This document shows, piece by piece, positions 47,831-59,883 of a stretch of DNA of 64,000 nucleotides (within the stretch, counting starts at the first letter, position 1; the number at the start of each line of letters is the position of its first letter). Made by a program: the position numbers and the translations under genes. This DNA is from Boesenbergia rotunda (lineage: Eukaryota > Streptophyta > Magnoliopsida > Zingiberales > Zingiberaceae): positions 62,001-126,000 of the forward strand of contig JAGFNQ010005193.1 in assembly GCA_024364735.1 (NCBI GenBank), given 5' to 3'. Under the pieces are notes generated by a model. The model saw nothing but the letters and a program-made list of their open reading frames with translations, did no database searches and was not told the DNA's origin.

Positions 47831-48090
47831 TCATTATATAAAAAATGATAGAGAGAGTAAAAATGGAAGAGTGAAAAACATAGTGAATGACGTGACACTT
47901 TATATGCAGCGATCTCCGACGGATTCACCGTACCCCTCAAGATATAGTTTGATTCGGGACGGCGGCCGAACATTCGGCCGTCGATGGTGTCCAAGCGATA
48001 ATCGAACGTGTGCATCTAAAGTGCAACATCATTCACTATGCTTTTCACTTTCTCATTTTCATTCTTTCTATTATTGCTCATCATTATATA
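47831..48090 (-). mobile_element. MITE with about 70-bp terminal inverted repeats, copy 3
   Basis: Left AGTGAAAAACATAGTGAATGACGTGACACTTTATATGCA pairs (as two adjoining blocks) with the right AAGTGCAACATCATTCACTATG and CTTTTCACTTTCTCATTTTC. The core, read on the minus strand, has CGTCCCGAATCAAACTATA and GGTGAATCCGTCGGAGATCG, matching copies 1 and 2. The best-preserved copy for defining the family. Confidence 0.7.
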
Positions 48091-48345
48091 TCGGTAGATG
48101 ATAAGATCACTCCATACCTTAAATACAATGATTAGAGCGAAACATTTGTTTGACACTATACTTCATTAATACGGAGGTTATTGGGGGTGTCATAAATTGG
48201 GGTATCTTATCCATGTTGCAGATATGTGTTTTTAGATTTTTACATCTTTTCCTTTTGTTGCTATTAAACTTCATCTTCTTGTACTAACTTGAGTGTCGGA
48301 GTAGTTGCACTAGAAACTCCTAACCTACTAACTAATATTTTCTCT

Positions 48346-48788
48346 TAGAGGTGTCAAAAATAAATTCGACCCGACAACCTAATCCGAATCGACTTGAAAA
48401 AACTCGGGTTCGGATTGAAAATTTTTGGGTTCGAGTGGCAGCGTTTCGAGTTGAAAATTTTCAGGTCAGGTTCGGGTTGACTCGAATTTAATATTTAATA
48501 ATTTTTTTGAGATTAAATCAAATTTTATTTGAAAATTAAGATGCTTTATGTATATTAATATTAATATTAGTTTGAGATGAAAATGAAGAATTATAGAGAA
48601 AATAGTTTTAAAAAATCATTTTGAATCAGTTTTTTCTGATTATTCGGGTCGGATTCGGATTGGTGGGATTTAGGTTTGGGTTTGGATATTTCGGGTTGAA
48701 TTTGAATTCGGATCGGGTTCGAATTAGGAGTTAAAAAAAAATTCAATCCGATCTAAATCCGATTTGACCACCCAAATTGTCATCCCTA
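48346..48788. mobile_element. hAT-type MITE, 443 bp, with 8-bp target duplication
   Basis: It starts TAGAGGTGTCAAAAA and ends TTGTCATCCCTA, imperfect terminal inverted repeats of the TAGGG-TG-CAA kind. TTTTCTCT occurs directly before (48338-48345) and after (48789-48796): an 8-bp duplication, the hallmark of hAT transposition. The interior is made of GGGTTCGG/TTCGGATT words and has no coding capacity. Confidence 0.88.
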
Positions 48789-49798
48789 TTTTCTCTCTTG
48801 TTCTTCCTGACAGAGCGGCAAAGTCTCTGGCGACCCATTTTCATAGACAGGATTAGGACACCCATGATCAACCTTCCCATCACACTAGCCTTAGTCTTAG
48901 CACTGGTGGATTCCCTTATTTCAATTTGGCTAGCAGCAACCATAAGCAGAAACCAGGCTCATTTTACCGAGCAGCACTGGATTCCGACAGGGTTTTCCGG
49001 TTGTATTTGCATAATTTGAAATCAAACTACACAATTGTCTCGGCTACATTCCCTGATCTGATCATTGATCAATCCTCGGAGCTGTGCGAGATTATGGGCA
49101 CCTCTGGCATTAACAGCTACTGCAGGGTCCAAAATCAGCTTCCAGTTTGCGATCGAATGCTCGCTTGGTTTCGAGTTCATCCATCCCGAGCTCGAATGGA
49201 ATGGCTGCAAGCGGAACTTCACCAGCGAAACTTGCTCGTCTTCGTTTCGTGCTTCTTTATTTACTGGATAATGTCAAGAAACAGAGAGCTCGACTTGGTG
49301 GAGGAAATTGCACCCCGGTCGTTTTCTTTTGAAGAGCTCAGAATTGCGTCGGACAACTTCAGGCAAGTGATCGGGAAAGCTGCCTTCGAAAGGTTGGAGA
49401 AGTTGATGGAGGAAGGAGAAAAGGAGTTCCGGGAGGAGATGAGGGCCATGGGGAGAACGCACCATAGGAACTTAGTACGAGTGTCCATTTCTTATCACCA
49501 TCTACAGGGCTGAATATATGTCGATCGGGAGAAATCTTGATTCTTATCAATTCCTTCATTATTGGACTTTGTTTCAGTAACATGTTCTTTCTATAGCAAG
49601 CAGCAATTCACAGTTGCAGGCACGAGCTTATAGTTTCGATCGAATTGAAACTTAGAATGTGCATGCCTAGCTCCAAATAGATCGTCAACTTTCTGTTTTT
49701 CTTACATATTTGTGAAGCATGGCTACCGAGCGAGTTCATAACAGATGCTAAAAGGATAATTGATACAAGTGCAAAGCATGGCCAAACAGAGATACAAC

Positions 49799-51293
49799 TC
49801 ATGTTGTTTCCTTCTCTTGCACATCCGATTTTTCGACTTGAGTTGGAAGCTCGCAGAGCATGTTCTCCTTGCTCTTTCCCCATAGAACACTGTAAAGACC
49901 TCCGACCATCAGGAATCCACCTACAACACTGAAATCAAAAGACCTAGCTAGCTAAGTAATATAATTGGGATTCAGATATACATCAGATATATTCACTTAC
50001 CTTCCTAGAGAAATCACCTCTCCTAATAAAATAATCGAACATAGCATGGTGAAAACAAGACCTAGCGGGGTAAATATTGCCACAAAAACAGGACCCTTCT
50101 TCTCGACTATCCAACTTTGTAAATAGAAAGAAACGCCAGTCACAATAAATCCCTGCCATGCAAAGAAAATCTGAATTTGGCTATAGAAATCAATACATCG
50201 TTGAAGACGGTACGGGAATTGCACACTCACGCCATAGAGAACAGCAACTAGACCCATGTCAAAATGCAGCTTCCATTTGGAGGCGTCTCTCTCAAATGCC
50301 ATGGCTACAAAAAGGGACTGAAGGGCACTGAAGAGGGACTGAAGAGTTGTAAAAAGTAGCTTCGATGGGTATTCTTTAAGTATCTTTCCCTGTCAAATAT
50401 ATAGATTTTGTTCTCTTTATTGTGATAATTTCGAGTTGGTTGTAGAATGTCTAGCTATATACCTGTAGAACTAACCACATTGACCAGGTTAAGTTGGAGA
50501 TGAATACGAACAGAGATCCTTTGATCCAGGTTGCCATGGAAGGAGCTGATGCATGACCTGCAGAGCTTTGGTTATGGTCCCGGTGGCCATGGAGATGATA
50601 CAGAGGAGAGATGCGAGGGCCTTTGTACAAGGCAATTGCCATTACACCTGCCAAACAAAGTGTTATTCCTGCTGCCTTTCCTATTCCTGGTGGATTCTTC
50701 AGTTTAAGGCTTTCAATCCTGCCACGTATTGGTGAAAATGATTTAGGAAGAAATTTCTCTATCAAAATGAACCAAAGAACAGTATGGGAACAACCTGAGC
50801 AACAGGGCCAAGAAGAAGGTGAAGACAGGGACAGTATTCGAACATGCTGAGGCCAGTGATGCTGTAGTGTACTTGAGCCCTATGTTGTTCATATTCAAGC
50901 TAAAAGTAACCCTAAAAAGGGAAAATAGATAAATATGATCAACTACTTAGGTATGCATATTATCTACTGATATCAAGAAACTCACCCGATCAATGCATGG
51001 AAGAACAACTTCACAACTATTGCAGGTGTCAATGGCGGAGGCCTTTTCCTGAAACCAAATAAAAGGATCGCAAATTACTCATTTCTGGGACAAATTATGT
51101 TCAATCACGTAGTCACATGCCTCTCAAAAACGAAGGATATCGGCGTTAACAACAGAGAGGCAGCTGCTTGTCGATAGAAGACAAAGACGTAGGTGCTGAC
51201 ACCCTTGTCGAAGATGAACTTAGAGATCACGTAGAAGCCAGTGTACGTGAGTTGCACCATGATTGCAGCGATATAAGGTTTGCAGGCATTCAT
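49799..51293 (-). CDS. WAT1-related / UMAMIT-type transporter (EamA family, nodulin MtN21-like), seven exons
   Basis: A membrane transporter of the plant drug/metabolite superfamily; relatives export amino acids or move auxin at plasma or vacuolar membrane. Exons right to left: 51293-51121, 51048-50986, 50911-50795, 50718-50463, 50389-50231, 50152-50001, 49928-49799; 1050 bp, 349 residues, normal for the family. Signatures in order: KPYIAAIMVQLTYTGFYVIS, VFYRQAAASLLLTPISF, PPPLTPAIVVKLFFHALIG, NNIGLKYTTASLACSNTVPV, GITLCLAGVMAIALYKGP, LKEYPSKLLFTTLQSLF, GFIVTGVSFYLQSWIVEKKG, GPVFVAIFTPLGLVFTMLCS, LLGEVISLGSVVGGFLMVGG and YSVLWGKSKE. About ten membrane segments are expected. Phases agree at every junction. 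Exon 1 ends at a GC donor, or 12 bases later at a GT. Exon 5 has a local duplication (LQSLF twice). No disabling change seen. Confidence 0.92.
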
Positions 51294-52609
51294 GGCTCAA
51301 AGGAAGAAGGGTTAGGGCAGCTGATGGAGGTGAGGATCATGTCAGCCCCCCATTGCGCCTTAAAAAGAGTGATGGAGTGAGGAACTCTAGTGCACCTGAA
51401 ATGATTGTAGTTCATGGTGTATAGGAAAACTCGTGTTAAACAATTGATAATTGATGATCGAGATAGTTATCCTGAAATTTTAATTTGTTGTTTATAGGAA
51501 AAAAAAGGTGTAGACTGTCATTGCCATGAGGTCGCATTGTTCCTTGACCATCCCTATTGCATATATTCCCATTGAAGCACTAAGGAGCACACTTGTTGAA
51601 AGAAATTGGAAGAACAATTCTGTCACCATTAGAGGATGTCTAGCTCTTGCCAACGAGTTCAAAATAACTATTTTATGGCCTTGAAATAAAGAAAAAACGC
51701 ACTAGATAAGCACAACATTGTGACAAGTGCACTCTAACATGATCTTCTACAGTCCGCCACCAACAATTTTTATTTTTTTATATGATTTCATCTTTACACA
51801 TCTTATTTGCTACTTGAGATATTTTATATTCATTTGCTCACGTGTAAAATATCATCTGCCTATGGCAAATGGTAATAATACACATCCTAGATGATCCAAT
51901 ATCGTCGACCCCCATCAAATATAAACAGACACAAGTAGAGTATTGATGATAGATTTCGTCACAGTTACTTCGACGATTATTAATTATAAAGATATATGAT
52001 CAACTATTTCGATATTTTTATTAAAACAATAGGTAAAAGAGTCTTTTGATTTCATAAATGATTCAATTTCGAATTGGTTTAAACCGGACAAAAATTTTAT
52101 TTTGTATAGCAAAGTAATAAATTAACCCTTTTATTTTATGTTCCTATACTTCGGTAATTATCAACTTATTATTTGTTGAATATTCGAAGTCTATCACTTA
52201 AATTCACAGTAAATAAATCCGAGGATTTCATCCAGCAATAATAGCGCATGTGGGAGTGAGATAATCCGTGGGGCTTTCACATCTGTTGAGAATCCATCTT
52301 AAGCTTATCAAAAACACCACTATAAACCATCTGCGTCAAACTTTGGAAAGACGAGAATTTTGTGAAAATAACTTTGGACAATAGGAATAATTTCTAAGCA
52401 CGTTTAATTATTTTACATGCAAGATATAAATCTTGAGAATATAATCTTATAATTTCACACAAGACATATATAATAAAACCGCTCACGAAAAGAATCAAGA
52501 TCGAGTTTCAACTGGTGAGTTATTAGTATTGATAGAATGTCAAACCCAAAAATTTAAACAAACTAACAATTAATCTAAAGGAAAGTGCTCACATGTCATC
52601 GCCATCATC
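51294..52609. other. Upstream region of the transporter gene, no other gene seen
   Basis: AT-rich spacer that should contain the promoter of the leftward gene starting at 51293. No TATA box was assigned. Short open frames such as 51168-51380 on the plus strand are reverse shadows of exon 1. Confidence 0.5.
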
Positions 52610-52614
52610 ATTAT
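52610..52614. repeat. Target duplication (left) of solo LTR
   Basis: ATTAT, repeated at 53371-53375 after the LTR end. Confidence 0.85.
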
Positions 52615-53370
52615 TGATAGGGATGAGCATCTCGAAATGGACACGTGACATGGAAAAGTTACGTAGCAGGGCCCGCCGAACCAGAGTTCTGAGGTTAGAC
52701 TGAGACTATCTCGGGAGAATGAATCAGAGCTCCGAGGTCAAATCGATAATCGGTCTCCCGATACTACCTCGGGAGAATGGAAGGAAGCCCCCGAGATCAG
52801 ACCGGGAATCGGACTCTCGAGACTATCTCGGGAAAGTGAATGAAGGCCCTGAGGTCAACTCGGGAGACGAGACTCTGAGACTGACTCGGGAGAGTGAAGC
52901 CCAAAGATCAAAATAGGAGTCAGAAATCCAGACGTCAAGTAGTCGTTCCTCTTTCCTGAACAAAAAAATTATCGGATAATTATTGGCCGCAACGCACGGT
53001 AATTAAGGCCTTAATAATCGTAGCGGTTGTTATCAAAAGATAGGATATCTATCAAGTAACCGATAATTAAGGGACATAGAGGAGAACGTGAGGACACGTG
53101 TGACTGAAACTTCTGGTATATAAGATGCCTTAGCATCCAGGTAAAGGGATAAGCTTTCTGAACTAAATGAAACTTTGATTCCTCATCGTTCTCCGAAAAG
53201 AGATAAGATTCCTGACTTGAGCGTCGGAGCGGGCTTCACCGAAAAATCTTCTAGTGCGTCCACTTTAACGCTCGTGTTAATCTCGTAGGGCGTGGACATC
53301 CTCTCCCCATCATTGTCGTAGTGGGCTACATTTTGATGCCTCACCATCCGCGTTGTTCCTTTCCGGAATA
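52615..53370 (+). mobile_element. Solo LTR of the Tat-type gypsy family, 756 bp
   Basis: From TGATAGGGATGAGC to CCTTTCCGGAATA, flanked by ATTAT on both sides (53371-53375 right copy). It matches the 3' LTR of element A in order: ACACGTGACATGG, CCCGAG/CTCGGG palindromes, GATAATTATTGGCC, CCAAGTAACCGATAAT-like segment, TATA (GGTATATAAG, near 53115), CTGACTTGAGCGTCGGAG and GCTCGTGTTAATCTCG. The last bases read TA instead of CA. An intact duplication around one LTR indicates recombination between two LTRs of a former full element. Confidence 0.9.
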
Positions 53371-53375
53371 ATTAT

Positions 53376-54420
53376 CTTTGTCTTCTTCACCGTGATGATG
53401 CTCGTTTAGTCTTTTTCCTTTCCTATAGTGGAAAAGTCAGAAAAGTGTGTGGAGCTAGTGGCATTGCTTTGATTTGTCAAAATGATCAATTCAAGAAAGG
53501 TAAAAACTAGCTAGAGAAGCTCCAAGCTTTCCAAAAAAGTAGAATGGGGCCATGCTTGAAAATTGGCTTATCATAGTTAAGCACCAAACTTTGATTAAGT
53601 TTGTTCTTGACGATTACTAGCAAACCTTAAACAAATAAAGGAGGGTCCATATATAAAGGTTTAGTGGTTTCCACAAGTACAACAATGAAATACACACACT
53701 TGTACTGTTCTCTTCCAACATCTTTTGAAAGGAAGGAAAAAACACTTTATTTGATTTGTCTACTTTAGCTCATCTTATATCTGATAGGCAAAGGTTTTTA
53801 ATTATATTTAATATCAAATAATGGTCAGTGAAAAGTATTTCAATGATCAAATTATGGATAGATAATGAAAAGCACAAGTGAACTTTTATTGCTTGAGCAT
53901 TCTTCAATGTGCTCTCAACTGTACTCTCAAAGCAACCAAAATTTGCGTTTGCTTCTTCATTTTTTTTAATTCCTTATATCACTGAGAAGTAATCAACTTT
54001 ATTAGAAAGATTTGTTATTCTTTTCATATTCACTGTGAATGTTTGTCACTATTTTTTTCTTTGAAGACTGGAGATCGATTACAAATTGCAAGCTTATCGA
54101 CTTATTAATGACCTTGAAAGTTATTGTTGAAGTTCTGAAATCAAAATCCCTCTACGCACATTTAAAGAAATCCTCACTGAACAACTCTCAGAGTCCATAA
54201 ATATTGCTTTGGCTATGAAAATATCTCCTCATTATTTAGCAACCTGTGGAAGTATATGAGAGTGAAGATACGATGGTGCAACAGTAGGTTATCATTTTAA
54301 TTTTTCAAATATTTAAGGATTGAGTCTCAATATCAACGAATTAACCAAATGGGTGGTTGATATAAGATATTAAATACCAAAAATAAAAGGGGTAGAATGA
54401 TAAAAATTCAAAAATTAGGG
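53376..54420. other. Spacer, no gene seen
   Basis: AT-rich DNA between the solo LTR and the inverted repeat pair. No open frame, RNA gene or element end was recognised. Confidence 0.5.
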
Positions 54421-54424
54421 GTCT

Positions 54425-57236
54425 TGTTGGGATTAACATAACTTGAAGGGGTTTTTTGCAAAAATCAAAAAACATTAAAAAGCCCTAACAATTCCTTCCG
54501 AAATCACTTTTGTGCTGATCTCCCTTGTATGCCCTCCTCGATGCCGAAACCGTCGCCGGTTCCCTCATCGCGCGCCGCCCTTGCCACTTCTTCTTCTTCT
54601 TCGTCTGCTTCGACACACACGAATGAGGCGCCGAGTGCCCGTCTCCTGGTCGCGCCACCACTCTCACGCAAGCAAGCGACGCGCCTCACGCAAACCCTAA
54701 GTTACAACTCCTCTCCCTTGCGATTCCCTTCTCGCGCGGACACGCGACGGCGATGTTTCCTTCCCTCAGCCATCGCCGGAGAATTCCAGGTCATCTTTGT
54801 TCGTTTCTTCCCGTCAACCAAGCGGCGATCCTCATCCTCGACCTTTGCTTGTCGTCGACATCCACAGATTAGGTAAGTATTTATCTTACTTGCTTTTGAG
54901 GATCGATTGGTGTGGTGTGTCTTTAGGGTTGTTCCGATCATGTGTGAATGGGTTTCCGGTAGGATTGATGAAGGCTCGCATGGAGGCTTTGGAGTTGAGG
55001 ATAGGATTGTGAGTTGGGCAGCGATTTGTGGTCTGGAAATTGGATCCTGTTTGGTAGGTTGTTGCTGGCTCAGACACAAAAGGGAAGACATGTGATTGAC
55101 GATAGCTATATAAGAATTCATAGCGCGTTTAAGAATTATAGTTATACAATGTAGTCCAATGATCATGTCGGTTCTGCTATGTTTACAATTAGCAACATGC
55201 TAATTAGAGTTAGGATTATTGTAGTATTTGTTTGGGGGGCGGTGCAGTGAAGTTTTTGAGAGGGTGGTAGTTGTGGTTCGCGAAGTTGCATCGATGGTAG
55301 GTAACGAGTCATCAGATGGTAGTATTATCGAGAAGCTCGTTATTAAAAGTCACCATAGCTTGTAGTGTGTTAATTATAAGATGTAGATTTTTATGATATC
55401 AAGATAATTTGTAAGATACAACTTTATTGAGATGCACTGAAAGTGCAAGCTAGTACGTTTTAGTGAATATAATTAGGTTGCATGTATATATATATATAGT
55501 CGCTGAGTAAATTGAGATTATGTTAATTCTATTTGATTGGATAAGTTAATTGAAAGGGGTAGGGACTAATCACTTGTTGTAAATAATTAAATAAAATCTT
55601 ATAATTATGATGAATGCGGAGTAAGTAGGGTAATTTGTATAGTTTACTATATGATATGGTAACTAAATTATGTTTTGGTACAGGATCCTGAATTGATACG
55701 AGATTCTGGAGGTGGGGTCTTTTCTGGTCAAGTTCTACAAATAAGGTGAATACTTCTCCTTTGTATTCTTGTAGTTCATTTATCTTAAATGCATGACTTT
55801 TTATGTTTGAGTAAGTCTGCTTGATCTTATTCATTGTTGTTGTTTATTTTAATATCGACCGTTGATACTTTCTTCGTTTGATTTTCGAGTTAATCATATT
55901 TTATATCCGTACAGTCTCATTGTTGATTTTTTACTTTGTAAAGTATCGCTTGTATGCGAGTACTTGAAAATGTTCATTAAACACAACTAGGTTTATTGAC
56001 ATTAGAGATACCCTACCTAGTAGTTTAGTTGCATATTTTGTTGATTTTTGGTACTTGTTGCTTATATCGTTGCATCGTTATTATTCGGTTATTTGTGCAT
56101 TTGTATCATGCACTATATCTGCACCGTTGCATACTGTTGATTGTTGACTTTCATATGGTTAAGCCGTCGTCAGTCATTTAATTGCTTTGCCCACTCGACC
56201 ACTCATCGTGGTAGTTACTAGAGTGCGAACAACTGTCCTATTACGCCACACTCGACCACTCATGTACAGTCGATGTTGGAGTTAGTAGGCAAGCAGTGAC
56301 ACCCTCACCATTGTTTCCGAGGGATATCAGAGTTGTTGGTGGCTCCCTCTTTATCTCGGGGTTTTGGAGTAGTTGACTCTCCAGCATCCTGTCCACTCAA
56401 CCACAAATACTAGTGGTATTCGTTGGAGTTCGTACAGTTGTCACAACCCTACCCACTCGGCCACACAGATGTGATGTGATGGCAGCTTAACTGGCGTCAA
56501 GGGTGGCACATGTCATTGCATCGTATGCATCTATTGCATTGTGCATTTTCTTGTGTTTGTTACATTTATATGAGCTATGATTGCTGCATTTGGTTGACAT
56601 GCATGAATGTTTGATACTATGTTATCACGTATATTATCACGTTGTTTTATACATGCTTAGATGTTTCTCTATTTCCTAGATACTGTATACTGTTGTATCT
56701 ATTGCTTTATATATCTTTTGATGTCATGCATTTGTCTACTCATATACCTGAAGAGTCCGCCCGGACTCACCACCCCTACCACCTATTTTTGTTTCAGGTA
56801 CCAGGTAGATAAACTACTTAGGGCCAGGAGAGGATCCGGTTGTCAGTCCCACAGTGTCGAGTAGTATTGGAGTTTGTTTCCGTATTTAGTTTATTATCGC
56901 AGTTATTTTATTTCTGCGTTTTCGTTATTTTCGCATTTATTTCATGGATGATATTTGTTTTATTAGTACGATATTGTCGTAGTAGAGGTATGTTCGTTTT
57001 TGGACTCATACTGGAGTTTTCTTTTGTATACGGACTTTCTACAACGGTCTGTAATGTTTATGTTATCTTTATCATTCTTATTGATATAAACTGCGTGGTT
57101 GTGCATTTATTTTTCAGTTATGATGGTTGAGCCATCTTTTATGTTGAGATGTGATGTATATTTGTCCCAACTTGTCCGCCGTACATGGGAGATGCTGCCC
57201 GATTATCGAGCAAGCATGAGCCTCTGGGGTGTGACA
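54425..57236 (+). repeat. Long dispersed repeat, left copy of a tail-to-tail pair
   Basis: It ends GGGGTGTGACA at 57236. From about 55650 onward it is homologous to the reverse complement of 57291-58870. It shows a GC-rich leader (54500-54870) and exon-like steps: donor AG-GTAAGTATTT at 54873, acceptor TTTGGTACAG before 55684, donor ATAAG-GTGAATAC near 55746 and acceptor TTTGTTTCAG before 56799. Three or four diverged CACTCGACCAC-type repeats of about 100 bp lie at 56190-56470. The TGTCACACCCC-type end suggests an LTR-derived sequence of a chromovirus-like element, but that is inference. Open frames such as 54529-54876 have no recognisable domain. Confidence 0.55.
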
Positions 57237-57290
57237 TAAGAATATTGAGTTGATGGACCACCTATTAAGACCACTTTCTGATTTACGCAG

Positions 57291-59700
57291 TGTCACACCC
57301 CCAGATGCCTATGCTCGCTCGAAAAACGGGTATCATCTCCTCTGTATAACGGACAATCTGGAACATTTATACATATCTCACAACAATATATAAAGCACAG
57401 TCTCACATAGTTGACATCACAATAGTAAATAAAAATTTCACAACCACGAATTTAATATCGATATGAAAGATAGAAATAAAAAAATCACATCCAAATTAAA
57501 ACTAAAAGTAAATCCAACGACAAACATACCAAATTAATAAAGTAAATACGGAAATAAAGAATGTGCGAAAATAAAGTAAATACGGAAAAAACTCTAAAAT
57601 AATCGTGACTATGGGACTGATAACTGGATCCTCTCTTGGTTTCATGTAATACATCTTTCGGCTATCTGAAACAGAATTAGATGGTAGACATGTGTAAAAC
57701 AAGCAAGTATGTCAACCAAATGCATGACATAATAAATAGAATAACATGTAGGCATGTGTAAAACTCTGCGATATAAGAGTAAATAAATGTATGACATAAT
57801 AAAAGGTATAACAAGCAAGTAGAATCAATGATATACAATCTCCGAAAATAGAATAACATGTAGGCATGTGTAAAACTAAATGACAGTGCAATAATAAATC
57901 ATACATGTATTTCGACCAAATGCAATAATCATAACTCATACAAATGCAACAAACATAAGAAAATGCAAAATGTAATAAATGCATATGATGCAATGACATG
58001 TGTCACCCCTGACGCCAGTCAAGTCGCTATCACATTACATCTGTAGGCTGAGTGGGTAGGGTTGTGACAACTGTATGCACTCCAACAACTACCACTAATA
58101 TAAGTAGTTGAGTAGACAGGATGCTGAGAGCTAATTACTCCAAAACCCCAAGAAAAAAGGGGAGCCACCAATAACTCTATTATCTCTCAAAAACAACGGT
58201 GAGGGTGTCAACTGCTTGCCTACAACTCTAACATTCACTACCCATGAGAGGTCGAATGTAGCACAACAGGACGGTTGCTCGCACTCTAGCAATTACCATT
58301 ATCCATGAGTGATTGAGTGGGTAGAGAAATTATATGATTGACGATGAACTTAACCATATGGAAGTCGATGTTCAACAACATACAACTATGCAGATATAGT
58401 GCATGTTACTAATATGCACAATCAACCAGGTCACAACTATGCAACGATATAAAAAATAAATACTAGAACCAATAAACATGTAACTAATCTACTTGGTAGG
58501 GATATCTTTTGTCAACCAAAACCCTAATTGTGTTTAATGATTATTCCTAAGTACTCACCTACAAGTGGTACTTTACAAAATAGAAAATCAATAATTAAGA
58601 CTGTATGGACATAAATTTGAGTAGCTCAAAGACCAATCAAAGAAAAGTATCAATGATGATATTAAAGTCAAAAATAAGGTAAAACAGTCCTACTTAAAAG
58701 CAAAATAGTCATGCATTTAAGATCAATAATCTACATGATACAAAGGACAAGTACCTGCCTAGTAAATGAAGTCTACATATCGGAGAGAATCTCCCACGAT
58801 CAACAATATGTATCCAAATCAGAATCCTATATCAAGGGCAAAATTTAGTTATTTATACAATCATAAAGTAGCTAAACTATATATTAAGCACAATTATATA
58901 TAATTATACATCTACTTATTTAAATCTTAAACAATGGTAAGTTCCTAATTTATCAAGAGTAAGTTAAACATCCAATTTAACCCAAACAACTAACCCGATA
59001 CAACTCCAAAACTCAACCAACGTCCAAAACAAATCCCACCACCTAATCGAACAAGACAATCATCACTCCATCCAAACAAGTATAAATTCTCAAACTCTAT
59101 CCAACCACCATCTTGGACAACGCCACAAGATCAAAAGAAATCATCAATTATGTAATTCACGATAAGCTCCATCTATCCTATACCTAGCAAACACTTCATT
59201 TACACAAACAACTTCAATACAACAATCCTTGTAGCTCACGACTAGGAGTATTACCAACTCAACACCAAACAACTTTAAAACAAGACACACAAAAATTGGG
59301 AGCTCACAACAACACAAAAATCCAAAACTGATCCAATCACCTCATATTAAACCTGAGCAAATGAAACTCTCTAAAACAGACACCAAATTCCCAATAGTAA
59401 AACATCCAAACTAACACTGATAAGAAACACTTTCACTAGGCAACTCATCTCATCATTTGCACTAGAGCAAACCCACAACCCAAGAAAAATTCATTCCTCC
59501 ATGCTCAAAGATTGCGCACGACAAAAACCTATCACAGAACCACAAATATTCCAATCTCAGATCATCCACGAAACAAACCAAGGAAATCCAAAGACTCACA
59601 ACACGCGACACAAACTCAAAATATCGAACAGAACAAATCCAAATCAGATCACTAGTCCAAGCTGCAACTTATACATCCACTGATTTAAATGATTAGATCT
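57291..59700 (-). repeat. Long dispersed repeat, right copy of a tail-to-tail pair
   Basis: It begins TGTCACACCCCCAG at 57291, 54 bp from the end of the left copy. Its reverse complement tracks the left copy: GTTTCAGATAGCCGAAAG (acceptor-like), GAGAGGATCCAGTTATCAGT, the GACACATGTC and TGACGCCAGT region, the CACTCNACCAC repeats (58020-58330) and CTTAAATGCATGACTATT (about 58720). Similarity fades beyond about 58870, so the outer boundary is uncertain. Substitutions and indels are many, so the pair is old. Confidence 0.55.
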
Positions 59701-59883
59701 CAACTTCAAAAAGATATAAAAAAGATATAATTAATTAAAATTGCTAAACCTGGCATGAGCCATCGTTTTGCTCCCAATAATTGATTAAGCAGCCTTGTCG
59801 GTGGAAAGATTTCCAACAGACTGTTGGAAGTTGAACTGAACGTACTATTTATTGTTTTATATTGCGTTACGCTTGGTCAAACC

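Larger units (their letters stand above)
46755..49513 (+). pseudogene. G-type lectin S-receptor-like Ser/Thr kinase pseudogene (LECRK/RLK1-like)
   Basis: Intact relatives are plasma-membrane receptor kinases. The left part (46755-47375) holds a broken B-lectin domain: MASATIDSLCVLLPLLPSS signal-like start, GFYPEAAGGFYVGAWSITSP, NFVVLWTWNRDDPPLEGNSS, then after a stop and frameshift LDAGNFVIYDDDSNAIWDT and NFELVSSVSGTNHSIGR, then in another frame PINTSDAGANCYWL. About 1.5 kb of foreign DNA follows. The gene resumes near 48940 with FYRAALDSDRVFRLYLHNLK, GINSYCRVQNQLPVCD, a frameshift, GFEFIHPELEWNGCKRNFTS, a membrane-like stretch, FSFEELRIASDNFRQVIGKA and KEFREEMRAMGRTHHRNLVR. The Gly-rich loop after VIGKA and everything after the kinase N-lobe are missing. 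At least three frame changes; not functional. Confidence 0.85.

Noticed and set aside
54529..55166. A Ser/Arg/Pro-rich protein starting near 54529
   Set aside because: No domain, short, ends at a splice-like donor, and lies in the leader of a dispersed repeat; treated as part of the repeat.
56661..57130. Hydrophobic open frames near 56661-57130 and on the minus strand at 57502-57999
   Set aside because: T-rich composition in both arms of the inverted pair gives Phe/Leu/Tyr/Ile-rich chance frames; they are not conserved in frame between the two copies by eye.
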